The notes below the pieces were generated by a model. That model was given only the letters and a program-made list of their open reading frames with translations, did no database searches and was not told the DNA's origin. A stretch of DNA of 7,805 nucleotides. It comes from Desulfobacteraceae bacterium (lineage in GTDB: Bacteria; Desulfobacterota; Desulfobacteria; Desulfobacterales; UBA11574). The position numbers and the translations under genes are program-made. Where the stretch lies: assembly GCA_029857875.1 (NCBI GenBank), contig JAOUGB010000092.1:1-7805 (forward strand), in the 5' to 3' direction. This document shows positions 1-6,033 of the stretch, piece after piece; the stretch's first letter is position 1, and each line of letters starts with the position of its first letter.

Positions 1-1068
1 CTGCATTTTTCCCCAGGTCGTAAACTTCACCGGCCCGAAAACGGTCATCATGTCGGTTTCGGAGAGGGCCTGCTTGATATCGGTGTTCTTAAAAGACTTG
101 GCACGCTTTAACGTATCCGCGATCACGTAACAGGCGGCGTAGGCCTCGGCACCGTGATACTCGGTGGGTTTTTTAAACTTGGCCACGTACTTATTGTAAT
201 AATCCATTGCCCCGGGAAACGGAAGGACCTGGTGCCAGAGGGTCGCGGAAATAACTTTTTCTGATGCAACCCCCGAATTTTCTGCAAATTCAGGAAGGGT
301 AAAGCCTGCTGCACCGCCGACAAACATCTTGGGCGTCAATTTCAATTCTCTGGCCTGTTTCATGAGCAAAGACGCATCCATGATATACGATACCATATAG
401 ACGATATCCGGGTTGAGCTGTTTGATTCGGATCAACACCGGTTTATAATCGATGCCCCCGTGTTCGTATCCTTCATTCAACACCACCTTGTATCCGGCTT
501 TTTCACAGATTTCGGAGAAAGACTTGGCGCCCTTGGTCCCGAACAGTGAATTTTCATAAAGAATCGCCACGGTTTTGGTCTGTATTTTTTCAGCCAGCAA
601 GGTTGTCACGGCATCGGCATAATGACTCACCGGCGGATTCAACCGGTAAATATAATCCCAGCCGGACGTGGTGATTTTATCGGCGGATCCGGTATTGACC
701 AGAAACGGCATCTTGTTCTGTTGACAAACGCCGGCCACGGCATAGGTCACGGAACTGCTGTATCCGCCGCCGATCATGACCACCTTGTCCTTGGTAATCA
801 GTTTTTCCACCACTGAGCGACCCACCTCCGGACGACCGGTATCGTCTTCCATAACCAATTCGAGTTTTTTCCCGTTAATCCCTCCGGCAGCATTAATTTC
901 TTCAAGCGCCAGATCAAAAGAATTTTTTTCGATCTCGCCGAATTTGGCCTGGTCGCCTGTCAGCGGCAATACGATTCCCACCTTTATGGTGTCTGCTGCC
1001 GATGCTCCGGCAACCATCAGACCCACAACGCAAAAAATACTTATCAAAATTACTGGAAGTCTCTTCAT
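1..1068 (-). CDS. LivK-type ABC transporter periplasmic substrate-binding protein (C-terminus cut by window edge)
   Basis: This is a type I periplasmic-binding fold protein of the branched-chain amino acid (LivJ/LivK, HAAT) class. It captures a small ligand in the periplasm and delivers it to an ABC importer. The 356 codons inside the window are open, and relatives are usually about 380-410 residues, so roughly the last 30-50 are missing. A signal peptide is clear: MKR, a hydrophobic core at residues 4-22, then ASA-A with likely cleavage near residue 24. The mature protein opens with DTIKVGIVLPLTGDQAKFG, the usual first strand and ligand loop of the family, followed by EINAAGGINGKKLELVMEDD (about 57-76). 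The ATG is fixed by GGAGG at 1076-1080, 7 nt upstream. Permease and ATPase genes would be expected beyond the left edge, downstream in its reading direction. The ligand cannot be deduced: many proteins named LivK bind amides, urea or aromatic acids instead. Confidence 0.95.
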   Translation of the reverse strand, partial: MKRLPVILISIFCVVGLMVAGASAADTIKVGIVLPLTGDQAKFGEIEKNSFDLALEEINAAGGINGKKLELVMEDDTGRPEVGRSVVEKLITKDKVVMIGGGYSSSVTYAVAGVCQQNKMPFLVNTGSADKITTSGWDYIYRLNPPVSHYADAVTTLLAEKIQTKTVAILYENSLFGTKGAKSFSEICEKAGYKVVLNEGYEHGGIDYKPVLIRIKQLNPDIVYMVSYIMDASLLMKQARELKLTPKMFVGGAAGFTLPEFAENSGVASEKVISATLWHQVLPFPGAMDYYNKYVAKFKKPTEYHGAEAYAACYVIADTLKRAKSFKNTDIKQALSETDMMTVFGPVKFTTWGKMQ

Positions 1069-1080
1069 TCTTTATCCTCC

Positions 1081-1611
1081 ATCTATTATTAGAAAAAGTT
1101 TAATAAAAAAGTGATGGTAAACTCCGTTTCAATAGTTAGCAGCCATAAAATTGAACGTCAATATACAAATTTCTATTATTCCCTATGGCCAAGAAAACCG
1201 ATCCCTTTTTGCGCTTCATTTTTCTGATAAACTTGCAGAAACCGGCCTTCACCGGAGGACGGAACATGAACGACATAGACAATGGTTTTGTAAGCTTCAA
1301 ACTCTGGTGCCAGCAAAGAAAGCACATTTGAGCAGATCCCATGAATAACCACTTTTTAAAGACAGTATCGCCATCGAAAAGGAGGATGACAATCGGAATG
1401 ATTTGAATTTGCACAAAATCTATAAAAAAATAGGACGCAGTTGCCATTTTTTTATTCTGCTAACAATTCTTTGGAAAGTATGTTATTGTTTTTTGTATAT
1501 GCCTCACTGGACGCACACCTATTTTTGATCTGCTCGCTCTTGCAACAAAGGCTAACCACGACGAATAATCGTCCATATAATAGCAAAATCTAATGATTTC
1601 ATTGAAGTGAA
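1081..1611. other. Intergenic region, no convincing intact gene
   Basis: This AT-rich stretch separates two divergently oriented genes (the binding protein on minus, cutA on plus). Short open frames exist on both strands (minus 1136-1447, plus 1151-1348), but neither has a recognisable motif or a good ribosome binding site. On the minus strand, a frame at 1176-1355 with protein-like composition follows the 1136-1447 frame if one base were added in the A-run at 1353-1357. This could be a decayed gene or chance. The right end holds the probable cutA promoter. I see no terminator hairpin or RNA gene here. Confidence 0.5.
1553..1581 (+). promoter_or_regulatory. Candidate cutA promoter with overlapping inverted repeat
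   Basis: A perfect TATAAT -10 box lies at 1576-1581, about 30 bp before the cutA start. The -35 position at 17-bp spacing (TAACCA, 1553-1558) is poor. A perfect inverted repeat, GACGA-ATAA-TCGTC (1560-1573), fills the spacer, where a regulator could bind and compensate for the weak -35. Predicted transcription start is near 1588, giving a leader of about 25 nt. The -10 match is seen directly; promoter function and operator role are inference. Confidence 0.35.
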
Positions 1612-1929
1612 GTGGTGGAAATCAACCTGATTTACATGACTGCCAGCAATAAAGACGAAGCAAGAATGATCGGTAAAGCGCTCATCAACGCCAGACTGGC
1701 CGCTTGCGTCAACATTATCGAAAACATGACCTCCATGTACATGTGGGATGGAAAACTCCAAGATGGCAATGAAATAATCCTAATTGCCAAAACGACTCAG
1801 GAGCGTGTGTCCGATCTGATTGAAAAAGTGAACTCTCTGCACAGTTATGACTGTCCCTGTATTGTGAGCCTGCCGGTATCCGACGGCAACCCGGCATTTC
1901 TGAAATGGGTTGCCGATGGGGTTCAGTAG
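1612..1929 (+). CDS. cutA: CutA1-family divalent-cation tolerance protein
   Basis: This is a small cytoplasmic protein of the CutA1 family, which forms very stable trimers with a ferredoxin-like fold. The E. coli member was linked to tolerance of copper and other divalent cations, but its real biochemical role is unsettled. The length of 105 residues is normal. Family hallmarks are present in order: an N-terminal strand ending in a T-A step (10-11), ARLAACVNIIENMTSMYMWD (27-46), GKLQDGNEIILIAKTT (47-62), an H-x-Y segment (77-79), LPVSDGNPAFLKW (87-99). The start is uncertain by one codon: GTG GTG at 1612 and 1615, with a weak GAAGTGA at 1604-1610. ATG 1636 would remove the first strand. Positions that align with the E. 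coli metal-ligand residues differ (see findings). It stands alone on plus, with no operon partner visible, and ends in TAG with a TAA three codons later. Confidence 0.93.
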   Translation: MVEINLIYMTASNKDEARMIGKALINARLAACVNIIENMTSMYMWDGKLQDGNEIILIAKTTQERVSDLIEKVNSLHSYDCPCIVSLPVSDGNPAFLKWVADGVQ

Positions 1930-2052
1930 CGCTCTGGATAAAATTGTTACTCAAGTTTCGCACCCCTTTTTTCTGATGAATCCTTATCTGGTGTATTTTG
2001 GATAGGTCTAATTCAAGTGAATTTCGATAAAGTTCGCTCGTCACCATACATT

Positions 2053-2107
2053 ATCCTAAAAGGCGATATGAACCTTTGCATCGCAGCATGACCCAATATT
2101 TTAGGAT
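2053..2107. repeat. Nested inverted repeat in the convergent intergenic gap
   Basis: The 224-bp gap between the ends of cutA and the hydroxyacid dehydrogenase gene contains a perfect 9-bp inverted repeat (ATCCTAAAA at 2053-2061, TTTTAGGAT at 2099-2107). Inside it is a 5-bp stem, GCGAT 2063-2067 with ATCGC 2080-2084. A smaller AATTCA-AG-TGAATT repeat lies at 2010-2023. There is no T-run after either arm on either strand, so a classical intrinsic terminator is not supported. It could be a structured 3' end shared by the two convergent transcripts, or chance in AT-rich DNA. Confidence 0.3.
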
Positions 2108-2153
2108 TTTTGGCAGATATTGTGAAAAAGAGCCAATTATGGATAGATACAAG

Positions 2154-3134
2154 TTAGGGTTTTACAGTGTTATTAACCAGGTTGGGAGGTATGTTTCCTT
2201 TCAAACCTTCCACCATATTCATAGCCGCCATCTTTGCCATCCGCAGCCTTGTTTCTATGGAAGCGCTTCCAATGTGGGGTGCCAGTACCACATTCTCCTC
2301 CATTTTGATAAGTTCAGGATGAACACTGGGCTCTTCTTCGAACACATCCAACGCCGCTCCTCTGATTTGTCCGTCCTTGATGGCTTCAACCAGGGCGGTT
2401 TCATCCACCACAGGCCCTCTTGCGGTATTAATAAGAATAGCGGTATTTTTCATTTCCTTGAATTCTTGGGTCGAAAACATATGTTTTGTCTTCTCTGTCA
2501 GGGGAACGTGAATGGTGATAAAATCGCTCATGGAAAGGAGTTCGTCGAATTCCACAAATTCTGCTTCATATTCTTTCTCGACACTTTCTTTTCTAGATAA
2601 ACTATAGTAAATGATCCGCATGTCAAACCCTTTTCTCGCTCTTTTAGCCACCGCCTGTCCAATGGCACCCATGCCGACGATACCCAGTGTTTTTTTGTAG
2701 ATGTCCACCCCCATTTGAGGCTGGATGAGTTGCCAGTTTTTGAATTTTCCAGCCCTTATAAATTGATCGGCTTCAGGTATCCTGCGAGCGGCGCCAAGCA
2801 GCAGGGCAAAGGCCAAATCGGCCGTTGTCTCTGTCAGCACACCCGGGGTATTGGTCACCATAATACCCCGTTGGGTAGCGGCGGCGATATCGATATTGTC
2901 ATACCCCACGGCAATGTTGGAGATCACCTTAAGGGACGAAAGTTCGTCCATAACCACAGAATCAATTCTATCGTTGAGCAAACAGATAAGACCCGCCTTT
3001 CCATGAGCCCTTTTAACCAGTTCCCGAACAGGAAGAATTCTGTCTGAGTCATTGATGTCAATGGTATGCCGTTCGTTTATTAATATGTCTATGGCGTCCC
3101 TGAAAACTCTTCTGGTAATAAATATTTCAGCCAT
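2154..3134 (-). CDS. D-2-hydroxyacid dehydrogenase, glyoxylate/hydroxypyruvate reductase (GyaR) type
   Basis: This is a cytoplasmic NAD(P)H-dependent enzyme of the D-isomer-specific 2-hydroxyacid dehydrogenase family, interconverting a 2-keto acid and a D-2-hydroxyacid; glyoxylate to glycolate is the closest-looking activity. The length of 326 residues is typical. The substrate-side segment contains VGYDNID (77-83) and the domain-linking TNTPGVLTETTADLAFALLL (94-113). The nucleotide-binding loop is GIVGMGAIG (151-159), G-x-G-x-x-G. The catalytic triad is visible: Arg239 in NTARGP, Glu268 in DVFEEEP, His287 in APHIGS. The start is set by GAGGAG (3146-3151) 11 nt before the ATG. It is the last gene of the minus-strand array, 59 nt after the GNAT gene. 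Substrate and NADH/NADPH preference cannot be read with certainty; hydroxypyruvate or another keto acid is possible. Confidence 0.93.
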   Translation of the reverse strand: MAEIFITRRVFRDAIDILINERHTIDINDSDRILPVRELVKRAHGKAGLICLLNDRIDSVVMDELSSLKVISNIAVGYDNIDIAAATQRGIMVTNTPGVLTETTADLAFALLLGAARRIPEADQFIRAGKFKNWQLIQPQMGVDIYKKTLGIVGMGAIGQAVAKRARKGFDMRIIYYSLSRKESVEKEYEAEFVEFDELLSMSDFITIHVPLTEKTKHMFSTQEFKEMKNTAILINTARGPVVDETALVEAIKDGQIRGAALDVFEEEPSVHPELIKMEENVVLAPHIGSASIETRLRMAKMAAMNMVEGLKGNIPPNLVNNTVKP

Positions 3135-3145
3135 TTTGTGACCAT

Positions 3146-3151
3146 CTCCTC
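3146..3151 (-). promoter_or_regulatory. Ribosome binding site of the hydroxyacid dehydrogenase gene
   Basis: Reads GAGGAG on the minus strand, 11 nt before the ATG at 3134. It lies in the 59-nt gap after the GNAT stop. An ATG directly behind it (3145-3143) is in another frame and closes after a short run, so 3134 is the better start. Confidence 0.6.
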
Positions 3152-3193
3152 AATTTTTATCTATCTGATCTGGTATCCAAAATTCGGACAATA

Positions 3194-3688
3194 CTATTTG
3201 ATCGCCAGTTCGAATCGCTGCTCTTTGACGACTTTTCCCCATTGTCGTCCCTTGTGCTGCTCTACAAGTTGAAAACCATACTTCTCATAAAGGTGTTTGG
3301 CAGCATGAAGACCTTCAAAGGTCCAAAGAAAGATACATCGGTAGTTTTTGTTTCGGCAAAAGTCGATGGCCGTTTGGATAAGCAAGTTACCGGCACCTTT
3401 CCCGCGCAAACTGTCGGACACAATAAACCACCGTAAATGGGCACCCTCGTCTTTGAAATGAATCCCGTCAATGGTAATAGATCCTTCAATGTGACCCTCC
3501 AGGGAAGCCGTCCAGAAGCCGTCCTGATTTTTGTCATACCTCCCGATGAATCCTGCCATCTCTGCAGCCACTTTTGATTCAAAGAAGGGACCGAATCCCC
3601 AATGGGTATTGTAGTAAGTCCCATGAAGTTCAACCACCCGGCCGATGGAACCGGGAATATAGTCATTTGTTATTTTTATCTTCGACAT
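3194..3688 (-). CDS. GNAT-family N-acetyltransferase
   Basis: This is a cytoplasmic acetyl-CoA-dependent acyltransferase of the GCN5-related family, 164 residues, a full single domain. The acetyl-CoA pyrophosphate loop is SDSLRGKGAGNLLI (91-104), with the R-x-x-G-x-G/A pattern at 95-100 (motif A). Motif B is LYEKYGFQLV (133-142), the usual end of the fold. The N-terminal half (YIPGSIGRVVELHGTYY, 10-26, and a WGFGPFFE stretch, 30-37) resembles the acetyltransferase half of MarR-GNAT fusions, but no MarR domain is present. The start ATG at 3688 has only a modest AGAAAGG stretch upstream. It lies 42 nt after the second small membrane ORF and 59 nt before the dehydrogenase, so co-transcription with both is likely. 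The acceptor is unknown; amino acids, small amines or toxic amino acid analogues are common in the family. It ends in TAG. Confidence 0.9.
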   Translation of the reverse strand: MSKIKITNDYIPGSIGRVVELHGTYYNTHWGFGPFFESKVAAEMAGFIGRYDKNQDGFWTASLEGHIEGSITIDGIHFKDEGAHLRWFIVSDSLRGKGAGNLLIQTAIDFCRNKNYRCIFLWTFEGLHAAKHLYEKYGFQLVEQHKGRQWGKVVKEQRFELAIK

Positions 3689-3730
3689 ATGACTCTGATC
3701 TTACCTTTCTGAATGGTAGTTGAATGCGAC

Positions 3731-3892
3731 TTATGCTTCTATGATGTATTTCTTGTATTGCCTATATATATACAAAAATGTAAAGACCGCAAACAATAGT
3801 GACGTGATCAAGGCAATTATGGCAATTGTATCTGCGAACTGCTTACCGAAAAGAATAATAAATAACGTGCCGCAAATAAATTGAAAAAGCAT
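3731..3892 (-). CDS. Small membrane protein, 53 aa, in frame with the ORF upstream across a TAG
   Basis: This 53-residue ORF has two hydrophobic segments (about 4-15 and 22-44) and a basic C-terminal tail (RQYKKY, 45-50... ending IIEA), so a small inner-membrane protein is likely. I do not recognise a family. Its ATG lies one codon beyond the TAG that closes the preceding 53-residue ORF, in the same frame (TTG GGA TAG GGG ATG). Two readings are possible: a separate gene translated by coupling, using GGGA about 6 nt before the ATG, or the C-terminal half of a single membrane protein of about 107 residues interrupted by an amber codon. Forty-two nt separate its TAA from the GNAT start. The composition is consistent with coding, but a real gene is less certain than for its neighbours. 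Confidence 0.5.
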   Translation of the reverse strand: MLFQFICGTLFIILFGKQFADTIAIIALITSLLFAVFTFLYIYRQYKKYIIEA

Positions 3893-3895
3893 CCC

Positions 3896-4057
3896 CTATC
3901 CCAAACGGTAGATTTCTTGCGCGAGATCCAGAAACCAAGAAGGCTTTTGGACGATAACATAAATTAACATCAGGCCGATAATGGGTATGGGAATCACAAC
4001 ATCAACTATTCCAAGCAGGATTAAAACGAATATGGATTTTGTTCGAATGTTCATCAT
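3896..4057 (-). CDS. Small membrane protein, 53 aa, overlapping the ATC-hydrolase-family gene by ATGA
   Basis: This 53-residue ORF begins with ATG ATG at 4057; the first ATG overlaps the TGA of the preceding gene (ATGA, 4057-4054), a classic sign of translational coupling. Residues 9-37 form a long hydrophobic stretch broken by PIP (23-25), suggesting one kinked or two short membrane helices. A short amphipathic tail with PSWFLDLAQEIYRLG (39-53) follows. I do not recognise a family. The frame ends in TAG (3896-3898) and stays open for 54 more codons to TAA at 3731, so this may be the N-terminal half of a longer protein. Position between a predicted hydrolase and an acetyltransferase suggests a role in the same process, but nothing in the sequence names it. 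Confidence 0.6.
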   Translation of the reverse strand: MMNIRTKSIFVLILLGIVDVVIPIPIIGLMLIYVIVQKPSWFLDLAQEIYRLG

Positions 4058-4524
4058 TCTGAAAATATTAAACTTTTAAATCGGAAATCACAATATTTGG
4101 CGCCTTCCATAATGGTCTGTGTTCTTCTTAACTCGATCTGCGGATTAAATCCCTTTAGGAACGAGAAATCTCTGATACACGAAAGAGTAGATCCCATATC
4201 TTTTATCCCCATTTTTTCGTAAATTTGGGCATATCCACAATAAGTAACATCAAAAAACAACTCGCTGTCAGTTTCTTTGATCATCTTTATTTCTATGGCA
4301 CCATCATTGGCCCATACTTCTTTTACGATTTTAGACAGTTCAGTCATAGTGTTTCCTTCATATTGCCGTGCCATCTTTTTCTCTGAGGCTATTGCATCTT
4401 CGCTGATGACCTTCCTGGCAATTTTCATTGCTTTTTCATAGCCGATTTCTCCTGCAAAACCATAAATTAGGGAAGAAACAATGGGGGCTTGAATTTCTCT
4501 TAACTTCTAATGTGTTATTTTCAT
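4054..4524 (-). CDS. ATC-hydrolase-family protein (L-2-amino-thiazoline-4-carboxylate hydrolase-like) with an in-frame TAG at codon 6
   Basis: The frame resembles the ATC hydrolase family, whose namesake opens the thiazoline ring of 2-amino-thiazoline-4-carboxylate on the way to L-cysteine. Most members have unproven substrates. Hallmarks, counting codons from 4524: an N-terminal helix from LREIQAPIVSSLIYGF (8-23), GYEKAMKIA (28-36), YCGYAQIYEKMG (95-106), a cysteine in SCIRDF (115-120), RRTQTIMEGAKYCDFRF (133-149) with the C-D-F-R-F signature at 145-149. The ATG at 4524 has a strong GAGGAG (4535-4540) 10 nt upstream, but codon 6 is TAG (4507-4509). After it, no ATG, GTG or TTG occurs in frame until ATG 4428, which has no clear RBS and would drop the conserved first helix, giving 124 residues. 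So the gene is either read through, recently broken, or affected by a base error. It is first in the array and overlaps the next ORF by ATGA. Confidence 0.75.
4507..4509 (-). other. In-frame amber codon within the ATC-hydrolase-family gene
   Basis: The codons read ATG AAA ATA ACA CAT TAG AAG TTA AGA GAA, with family-like protein sequence resuming directly after the stop. The only other irregularity in this gene is none: the frame is intact for 150 further codons. This favours a single nonsense change, suppression, or a base-call error over long-standing decay. Confidence 0.7.
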
Positions 4525-4865
4525 TTTAGTCTGTCTCCTCTTCACAGATAGTTTCCCTTTTTCATCTGGTGTTTATTTTTTTACGTCTTAGCCCTGAAAG
4601 TTCTGGAAATCAGGCATCAGAAGGTGCGTTACACAAAATTCTTTTGAGGAATTTATCCAGGAAATTATTTAGCATCATATCAAACATTTATAAAAAATCA
4701 ACTTGTCAAAAAGATAACCAGGAATTTATCAAGATTGACAGTTCGTTTTTTTGATAATAGAACAAAATTAATGCTCGATAAATCCATATTAAAAATAGAT
4801 GGTTGCAGCAAAAGTTTTTAATCAGCAACTTTTATTTTTTCTTGAAAACATTCAAGTCAAAGCCC
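4525..4865. other. Divergent intergenic region between the ATC-hydrolase array and the AI-2E gene
   Basis: About 340 AT-rich bases with no supportable gene. Seen in it: a perfect TTGACA at 4735-4740 with only TAGAAC at 17-bp spacing as a -10 (weak candidate promoter for the plus gene); an 11-bp direct repeat AGGAATTTATC at 4647-4657 and 4720-4730; an AT-rich hairpin AAAAGTT (4810-4816) / AACTTTT (4827-4833) followed by six T (4835-4840); and a perfect stem-loop CTTGAA-AACA-TTCAAG at 4841-4856, ending 9 nt before the AI-2E ATG. A 28-codon frame from ATG 4799 overlaps that start but has no good RBS. No clear promoter was found for the minus array. Confidence 0.4.
4535..4540 (-). promoter_or_regulatory. 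Ribosome binding site of the minus-strand array
   Basis: Reads GAGGAG on the minus strand with a 10-nt spacer to ATG 4524. It is among the strongest ribosome binding sites in the window, and shows that translation was meant to begin upstream of the in-frame TAG and not at ATG 4428. Confidence 0.65.
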
Positions 4866-5957
4866 ATGAAAGAAATTTCTCATAGAGCATCGGTGGCTCA
4901 AATTTTGTTAACCGTTGCGGCCTTTGTGGTGGTTATCGCGGGTATGCGTGCATCCGTGACCATCGTGGTGCCTTTCCTGCTGGCAGCATTTATCGCCATC
5001 ATCAGCGCCTCACCGTTATTCTGGTTGCACCGGAAAGGCCTTCCCATATGGCTGGCCCTGATTATCGTAATTTTTGGCGTTTTATTAATCGGTTTTTTAA
5101 TTTCAGGACTGGTCGGCTCATCAATCAAAGATTTTTCAGACGATCTTCCGGCATATGAAGCCAAGCTTCGTGCGCTGATCGCCGGAGTGGTAACCTGGTT
5201 AAAATCACACAAAATAGACACGGCAGGCCTGGCAGTGACGAAACTGTTTGATACGGGAGCGGCCATGAAGCTTGTTGCCGGGGGATTGAACAGTCTGGGG
5301 CAGGTCCTCGCCAATGGGCTTTTAATTTTGATGATCGTGATTTTTATATTAATCGAAGCCTCGAGTTTTCCGGTCAAGTTGCATACAATATTTGGAGATG
5401 AACAAAACGCTCTGGAAAATTTCGACAAGTTCATCAACACCGTTAAACAATATATGGCCATTAAATCCTGGATGAGCCTTGCCACCGGCATTGCGGTTTT
5501 TATCTTGCTTGCCGTTGTCGGGGTTAATTATGCCGTGCTCTGGGGCCTTCTGGCGTTTTTTTTGAATTACGTACCCAATATCGGTTCGATTATCGCGGCC
5601 GTACCGGCCGTATTGCTCGCCCTTATCCAGCTCGGATTTGTCAAATCCGTTATCGTGGCAGGCGGTTTCGTTGTTATAAATCTGGTGGTGGGCAATGTCA
5701 TTGAACCGCGATTTATGGGCCGCGGTCTTGGGCTTTCCACACTGGTGGTTTTTTTATCGCTTCTTTTCTGGGGATGGGTGTTGGGACCGGTGGGGATGCT
5801 GCTGTCCGTTCCGTTGACCATGACTGCCAAGATAGCTTTAGACAGTAGAGAAGAAACGCGTTGGCTGGCCATACTTTTAGGGCCGGAGATTACGGCCAAG
5901 GATGGGGAGCCAACGACTGAGGAAGCCGACAGGGCAAACGAATTTGAATCCCGATAG
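4866..5957 (+). CDS. AI-2E/PerM-family transporter
   Basis: This is a polytopic inner-membrane protein of the AI-2E family (TqsA, PerM, YdiK). Members export small molecules, AI-2 in the case of E. coli TqsA, and some related proteins act as Na+/H+ antiporters; the substrate here is unknown. I use ATG 4866 (363 residues, usual for the family). The frame is open to TTG 4803, but those 21 residues are polar/aromatic leader-like and unconserved in style. Neither start has a good RBS. About eight membrane segments are visible: three before residue 83, a soluble region at 85-145, one at 149-165, and four from 204 onward. Family signatures are NYVPNIGSIIAAVPAVLLAL (234-253) and GNVIEPRFMGRGLGLS (276-291), followed by GPVGMLLSVPL (307-317). 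The C-terminal tail is acidic. It ends in TAG and seems monocistronic. Confidence 0.92.
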   Translation: MKEISHRASVAQILLTVAAFVVVIAGMRASVTIVVPFLLAAFIAIISASPLFWLHRKGLPIWLALIIVIFGVLLIGFLISGLVGSSIKDFSDDLPAYEAKLRALIAGVVTWLKSHKIDTAGLAVTKLFDTGAAMKLVAGGLNSLGQVLANGLLILMIVIFILIEASSFPVKLHTIFGDEQNALENFDKFINTVKQYMAIKSWMSLATGIAVFILLAVVGVNYAVLWGLLAFFLNYVPNIGSIIAAVPAVLLALIQLGFVKSVIVAGGFVVINLVVGNVIEPRFMGRGLGLSTLVVFLSLLFWGWVLGPVGMLLSVPLTMTAKIALDSREETRWLAILLGPEITAKDGEPTTEEADRANEFESR

Positions 5958-6033
5958 GGAGAACGCTCCACGACGCCGTCGCTTCGCTGCACTGAAATTA
6001 AATGCGTTTCCCTGAGGAAGCCAAAATAATGAA

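Noticed and set aside
622..1114. Plus-strand frames opposite the binding-protein gene
   Set aside because: They overlap the signal peptide and first domain of a clear periplasmic binding protein on minus, and have no recognisable features.
1930..2153. Bidirectional intrinsic terminator between cutA and the dehydrogenase operon
   Set aside because: Hairpins exist but none is followed by a T-run on either strand.
2076..3047. Plus-strand open frames opposite the hydroxyacid dehydrogenase
   Set aside because: The minus frame has all catalytic and cofactor motifs; the plus frames are rich in His, Cys and Phe and lack motifs.
3242..3666. Alternative frames across the GNAT gene on both strands
   Set aside because: The minus frame 3194-3688 carries the acetyl-CoA loop and the C-terminal GNAT motif; the others are shadows.
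4647..4730. 11-bp direct repeat AGGAATTTATC, two copies 73 bp apart, as a possible iteron or attachment site
   Set aside because: Only two copies, AT-rich, and no replication, integrase or tRNA gene nearby; chance is adequate.
4569..4754. Plus-strand 61-codon frame upstream of the AI-2E gene
   Set aside because: GTG start without RBS, no motif, low-complexity tail; it lies in what looks like a regulatory intergenic region.
4898..5992. Minus-strand open frames of 197 and 141 codons opposite the AI-2E gene
   Set aside because: They lie antisense to a clear membrane-protein gene; their composition (many Thr, Ser, Pro, Ile) is that of reverse-complemented hydrophobic codons, and no RBS is present.
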